The notes beneath the pieces were generated by a model. That model did not search any database. It had not been told where the DNA came from and was given only the letters and a program-made list of their open reading frames with translations. Both the position numbers and the translations under genes were made by a program. A stretch of 64,000 nt of DNA. Origin: Marinagarivorans cellulosilyticus (lineage in GTDB: Bacteria > Pseudomonadota > Gammaproteobacteria > Pseudomonadales > Cellvibrionaceae). The stretch's first letter is position 1. Every line of letters starts with the position of its first letter. Positions 60,898-64,000 of this stretch are shown one piece after another. The stretch is from assembly GCF_021655555.1 (NCBI RefSeq), contig NZ_AP023086.1:2448685-2512684 (forward strand), given 5' to 3'.

Positions 60898-61464
60898 TTA
60901 TTCCTTGTGATGGCCTGCCATCGTGTGGCTTGATTTGAGATACCAAGCATTTTGAGCAATCGCAAACAGCAGTAATACCAACGCCAGCAGCAACAGTTCC
61001 GTTTGATACACATTGACAGCATACTGAATTTTGAGACCCATACCAGAAACAGCAGAAGGAAACAGTATGGCGACAAAACTTAATATGGTCGGCAGCAGCG
61101 GAGTACAACACAAGAGTGGGCTCACGAGCCCGATCAACATGCCGCCCGCCGCTGGTGCCGTTCTGCAATGGGTCTTCTGGCTTATCAGTTGAACCCATAA
61201 ATTGATGAGCACGCTCTCCAGTGTTGCGAACAGAAACGCAAATAGTGCAATACTCAGATTAAGATGTGCAAAAGAACGCAAACCAATATCGGAACCCAGA
61301 ACATGCGCTGGTAGGACAATCAAGTGGACGACCAGTGCTAGACTAAAGAGGATCGCGGTACGCCGTTTTGAGTGAGAATCCTGAGCAGGCGATTGAAATG
61401 CATACACCACAAGTGACCAGAGGCGTTTTATAGAGTTTGTCGCGCGCTCCGCTATCGCATTCAT
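60898..61464 (-). CDS. Membrane protein with vicinal cysteines, 188 aa
   Basis: ATG 61464 in an ATGA overlap with the upstream gene; a longer frame to 61524 is overlap. About four or five membrane helices. LVSPLLCCTPLLPTILSF holds a CC pair within a membrane helix, as in MerT/MerF-type mercury transporters. Therefore a mercuric-ion transporter is plausible but not proven. Confidence 0.55.
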   Translation of the reverse strand: MNAIAERATNSIKRLWSLVVYAFQSPAQDSHSKRRTAILFSLALVVHLIVLPAHVLGSDIGLRSFAHLNLSIALFAFLFATLESVLINLWVQLISQKTHCRTAPAAGGMLIGLVSPLLCCTPLLPTILSFVAILFPSAVSGMGLKIQYAVNVYQTELLLLALVLLLFAIAQNAWYLKSSHTMAGHHKE

Positions 61465-61856
61465 TCTTCTTTGCCGTGTGTCGCAACTTTGTAAGTTCCC
61501 CAGAACATCTCCGGTAACACGCAAACCAGAGGTGTACCGATCAGTAAAAAGAGTCCTAGTCCGTTAAAGGTGGGCCAGTGTATCCACTGCATCCCAACAC
61601 CCAATGCCAACATGGCGGAACCCAGAAAAAATGGCCCGCTGAAAAAACAATGCATTCGGCCACATTGACGCGCATTTCTTAAACAGGCATATCCCATCCA
61701 ACTTAAAGCGATCGCCCAGATACTGCCGGTTATCCACGGTGCAAGTTGCATCACGCCGGTAATCACTATGAGTATCGCTGGCAATACCCAGGTGAGAATA
61801 AATCGGCCTTTATTGGCTACCCAGTCGTGGGGGTCGGTTTCACATTTTTCTGACAT
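61461..61856 (-). CDS. Membrane protein with cysteine pair, 131 aa
   Basis: Four membrane helices with a CLRNARQCGRMHCFF segment between helices 2 and 3, and a C near the last helix. Directly follows merD and overlaps the next gene. Might be a metal-transport accessory of the mer operon. Confidence 0.55.
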   Translation of the reverse strand: MSEKCETDPHDWVANKGRFILTWVLPAILIVITGVMQLAPWITGSIWAIALSWMGYACLRNARQCGRMHCFFSGPFFLGSAMLALGVGMQWIHWPTFNGLGLFLLIGTPLVCVLPEMFWGTYKVATHGKEE

Positions 61857-61879
61857 CGTATACTCCTTTGTTATGGCGA

Positions 61880-62314
61880 TCAGGCCAGTTGACGCAGCTC
61901 CGATAGCTGTGAATCCAATGCCTGCAAGTAAGCCTGGCGTTCATCAATTTTGGATTGCAGTTCGCGCATGGCCGCTTTACAGGCTTGCTGGTCGCCTTCG
62001 TTGATGGCGTAGAGCAAGGGTTTTATATCTAGGATCAGAAGGCCCGCCGCACGCGCTGCGCGAATGAAGCGCAGCCGGTTTAAAGCGCATTGATCGTATA
62101 AACCGAAACCACCGGCGGAATGCTCGGGGCAAAGTACCAAATTTTCCAAGACGTAATTCCTGACGGTATGCACTGTGGTTAGCGCGGCTTTCGCCAGTTG
62201 CGAGATCGTCAGGGGAAATTCAAGTGCCAGCCCATCGGCATCCATGAATGCCGCTAAGTCGGGGATCACCTCAAAGTATCGTGACACATCTTTTGACACG
62301 GCGGCTTTTGACAT
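61880..62314 (-). CDS. merD: MerD-like co-regulator of mer operon
   Basis: 144 residues from ATG 62314 (CGGAG upstream); the start at 62341 is an alternative. MerR-type HTH LTISQLAKAALTTVHTVRNY, then GGFGLYDQCALNRLRFIRAA and a C-terminal helix pair. MerD-like proteins antagonise MerR and turn off the mer promoter. Its HTH and position after merA distinguish it from MerR, which usually is divergent. Confidence 0.7.
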   Translation of the reverse strand: MSKAAVSKDVSRYFEVIPDLAAFMDADGLALEFPLTISQLAKAALTTVHTVRNYVLENLVLCPEHSAGGFGLYDQCALNRLRFIRAARAAGLLILDIKPLLYAINEGDQQACKAAMRELQSKIDERQAYLQALDSQLSELRQLA

Positions 62315-62333
62315 GGGTTTGTCTCCGTTCGTT

Positions 62334-62480
62334 TCATACACTGCGGCTTGGTCGCAGCGCTTCCGTCATTTTTGCATCGGCTGGCCACGCCGAAGGAACG
62401 ATTTCAACCTTGCTCAATCCATCCGCCAACGCAATGACCGTTGGGGCTTTCAGTGAATGCACGGCGGGTAACGTTCCCAT
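62334..62480 (-). CDS. Possible small protein, 48 aa
   Basis: MGTLPAVHSLKAPTVIALAD, then GLSKVEIVPSAW, lying between merA and merD; its stop overlaps the 62341 ATG. No family match; may be coding. Confidence 0.35.
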   Translation of the reverse strand: MGTLPAVHSLKAPTVIALADGLSKVEIVPSAWPADAKMTEALRPSRSV

Positions 62481-62491
62481 GGTTTACTCAC

Positions 62492-64000
62492 TTATCCGGC
62501 GCAGCAGGACAACTCTTTAACATCCTTGTTAAAGGTTTGCGCGCAGAGTTTTAAGCCTTCCACCATGGTCAGGTAAGGGAAAAGTTGGTCGGCTAATTCG
62601 GTCACCGTCATACGGTTCCCGATGGCTAAAGCTGCACTCTGGATCAGTTCGCCGCCTTCGTGGGCCAGGATCCGTGCACCGATCAGGCGCCCACTAGCCT
62701 TTTCAACCACCAGTTTGATAAAACCATCGGTTTCGAAATTGGCCAAGGCGCGCGGTACATTTTCCATCTCCAACACGCGGCTGTCAGTTGCAATGCCTTG
62801 AGCTTTCGCTTGTTCTTCCGTGAGTCCAACGGTGGCCACTTGAGGATCGGTAAAGATCACTGCCGGCATGGTGGACAAGTCCAGTTTGGCGTCTCCACCC
62901 GTCATATTAATACCGGCACGGCTTCCGGCGGCCGCGGCGACATAGACGAATTGTGACATGTTGCAGCAGTCTCCGGCGGCGAAAATACCGGGCACATTCG
63001 TTTCCATGCGTTCGTTAACAACGATTTCTCCCTTTTTGTTGGTCGTGACACCCACCGCGTCCAGATTGAGTTGGCGGGTATTGGCGTGTCGCCCGGTGCT
63101 TACCAGCAAACGATCGCAGCGTAGATCGCCAGCGTTAGTTTCCAATGTAAATTGGCTTCCATCGTGGGTCACCTTGGTAGCTTGCGTATTGTTTAATACT
63201 CGAATGCCTTCTTTTTCAAAACAGCCAGTGAGCTTTTCACCGAGCAAGGGATCTTCCCGATAAAGCAAGGTATGCCTTGCCAATACGGTCACTTCGCTGC
63301 CTAAACGCCGATAAGCCTGGGCAATTTCCAGCGCAACGACCGACGAGCCAATCACCACCAAGTGCTGCGGCAATTCCTGAGCAAACAGAGATTCGGTAGA
63401 CGTCCAATAAGGAGTTTCAGTTAAACCATCAATAGGAGGAATAGTTGGCGTGGAGCCCGTAGCGATCAGGATTTTATCGGCGTGAACTTCCTGCTCGGTT
63501 CCATCATTTTTTCTGACTATCAAGGTGCTGGCATTTTTAAATTGCGCCCAACCTTTAAGTAAACTAAGCGCAGGATTTGTCTCCAGAATATTCTGGTACT
63601 TTGCCGCGCGCAGCTCTTCGACCCGAGCGGTCTGCTGCTGAGTCAACAAGGCTCGACTCAATTGGGGCGCATGATTTTCCAGTCCGGCAAAAGGATTAAT
63701 GCGTTGCTGCTGAGCCAATTGAGCGGCGCGGATGAGAATTTTTGAGGGCACGCAGCCGACATTGACACAACAACCACCAATGACATCGGCGCCTTCGATG
63801 AGGGTGACCTTGGCACCACCTTCAGCGGCTTTGATAGCACAGGCAAAAGCGCCGGAACCCGTACCGATAATCGCCACGTGTTGAGTTTGGTTGCTTTCAG
63901 TGTTGCTTGCATTTTCGTTGTCACAGCAGTCGTTCGGTGAAGTATTTTCTTTTGCAATGTCAGCGGATTCTTTTGCGATATAACCGAGATATTCAATTGC
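62492..64000 (-). CDS. merA: Mercuric reductase MerA, 5' end outside the window
   Basis: The frame is open to base 64000, giving 502 residues; a GTG at 63877 is internal. The first residues AIEYLGYIAKES look like the end of an N-terminal HMA domain. FAD site AIIGTGSGAFACAIKA, redox pair GCCVNVGCVPSK, NAD(P) region VIGSSVVALEIAQ, GDCCN, and the C-terminal Cys-Cys of SCCAG are all present. It reduces Hg(II) to volatile Hg(0) in the cytoplasm with NADPH. First gene of the visible mer transcript. Confidence 0.95.
   Translation of the reverse strand, partial: AIEYLGYIAKESADIAKENTSPNDCCDNENASNTESNQTQHVAIIGTGSGAFACAIKAAEGGAKVTLIEGADVIGGCCVNVGCVPSKILIRAAQLAQQQRINPFAGLENHAPQLSRALLTQQQTARVEELRAAKYQNILETNPALSLLKGWAQFKNASTLIVRKNDGTEQEVHADKILIATGSTPTIPPIDGLTETPYWTSTESLFAQELPQHLVVIGSSVVALEIAQAYRRLGSEVTVLARHTLLYREDPLLGEKLTGCFEKEGIRVLNNTQATKVTHDGSQFTLETNAGDLRCDRLLVSTGRHANTRQLNLDAVGVTTNKKGEIVVNERMETNVPGIFAAGDCCNMSQFVYVAAAAGSRAGINMTGGDAKLDLSTMPAVIFTDPQVATVGLTEEQAKAQGIATDSRVLEMENVPRALANFETDGFIKLVVEKASGRLIGARILAHEGGELIQSAALAIGNRMTVTELADQLFPYLTMVEGLKLCAQTFNKDVKELSCCAG

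Noticed and set aside
60786..61198. Extra minus-strand ORFs between tnpA and the CC membrane protein
   Set aside because: They overlap the better-supported 188-aa membrane protein in another frame and have no family resemblance.
61465..61524. Longer start for the CC membrane protein
   Set aside because: The extra residues lie within the upstream gene, and the ATGA overlap at 61464 is a better start.
1..64000. CRISPR array, tRNA or rRNA genes
   Set aside because: No regularly spaced short repeats with spacers, and no tRNA or rRNA sequence was recognised on either strand.

Overview
The window reads as the replication/maintenance arm and cargo of an integrative and conjugative element (ICE) of the PFGI-1/SPI-7/ICEclc type in a gammaproteobacterium, probably a marine or environmental one. 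Base composition is moderate by eye, and ICE-marker families, a UmuDC-like pair, Gabija defence and a Tn3-type mercury transposon all fit such a host. No tRNA, rRNA, CRISPR array or typical integron attC site was seen. All family names come from recognising motifs in the translated sequence, not from database searches.

Region 1 (1-22.4 kb) is the ICE backbone. It holds a ParB-like C-terminus, a DUF2857 protein, an STY4528-type replication protein with palindromes inside its gene, a 99-bp tandem palindrome array, PFL_4669 and DUF3158 proteins, an SSB without the usual acidic tip, a type IA topoisomerase, PilL, a run of small membrane or hypothetical genes, a DUF3275 protein, an adenine methylase, a large SNF2-like helicase, a GNAT protein and an STY4534 (DUF3577) protein. 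From 11.6 to 23.2 kb, seven genes or operons have the same kind of 5' leader: a CCCA-TGGGA hairpin followed by a stem that pairs with the Shine-Dalgarno sequence. The pairing is kept although the bases change, which makes this the strongest candidate for an undescribed (or unannotated) regulatory system here. A hairpin-rich non-coding stretch follows at 22.4-22.7 kb.

Region 2 (23.6-38.7 kb) is variable cargo. It contains a leftward array of small genes, several with a GGGGAA-type ribosome site, headed by a short tyrosine recombinase. Two AHH-nuclease/immunity modules and a decayed third immunity gene lie here, with an ADP-ribosyltransferase-like gene, an IS3-family insertion with a 3-bp target duplication, an endonuclease I fragment, secreted proteins and a LexA-boxed umuDC-like operon.

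Region 3 (38.9-57.3 kb) is rightward cargo headed by a paralogous short tyrosine recombinase. It starts with Gabija (gajA, gajB) and a nuclease-like partner. DUF3800-like, HhH, GIY-YIG, NERD, GNAT, GFA and PD-(D/E)XK-like genes follow, with many small unknown genes. Boundaries repeatedly carry a GRTTGGAA(N)ATG motif, and a 245-bp gene is duplicated 7 kb apart. The block ends in a recombinase fragment, an IS3 remnant and an rnk fragment.

Region 4 (57.5-64 kb, minus strand) is a Tn3-family transposon with merA (cut by the window edge), a 48-codon ORF, merD, two cysteine-containing membrane proteins and tnpA.
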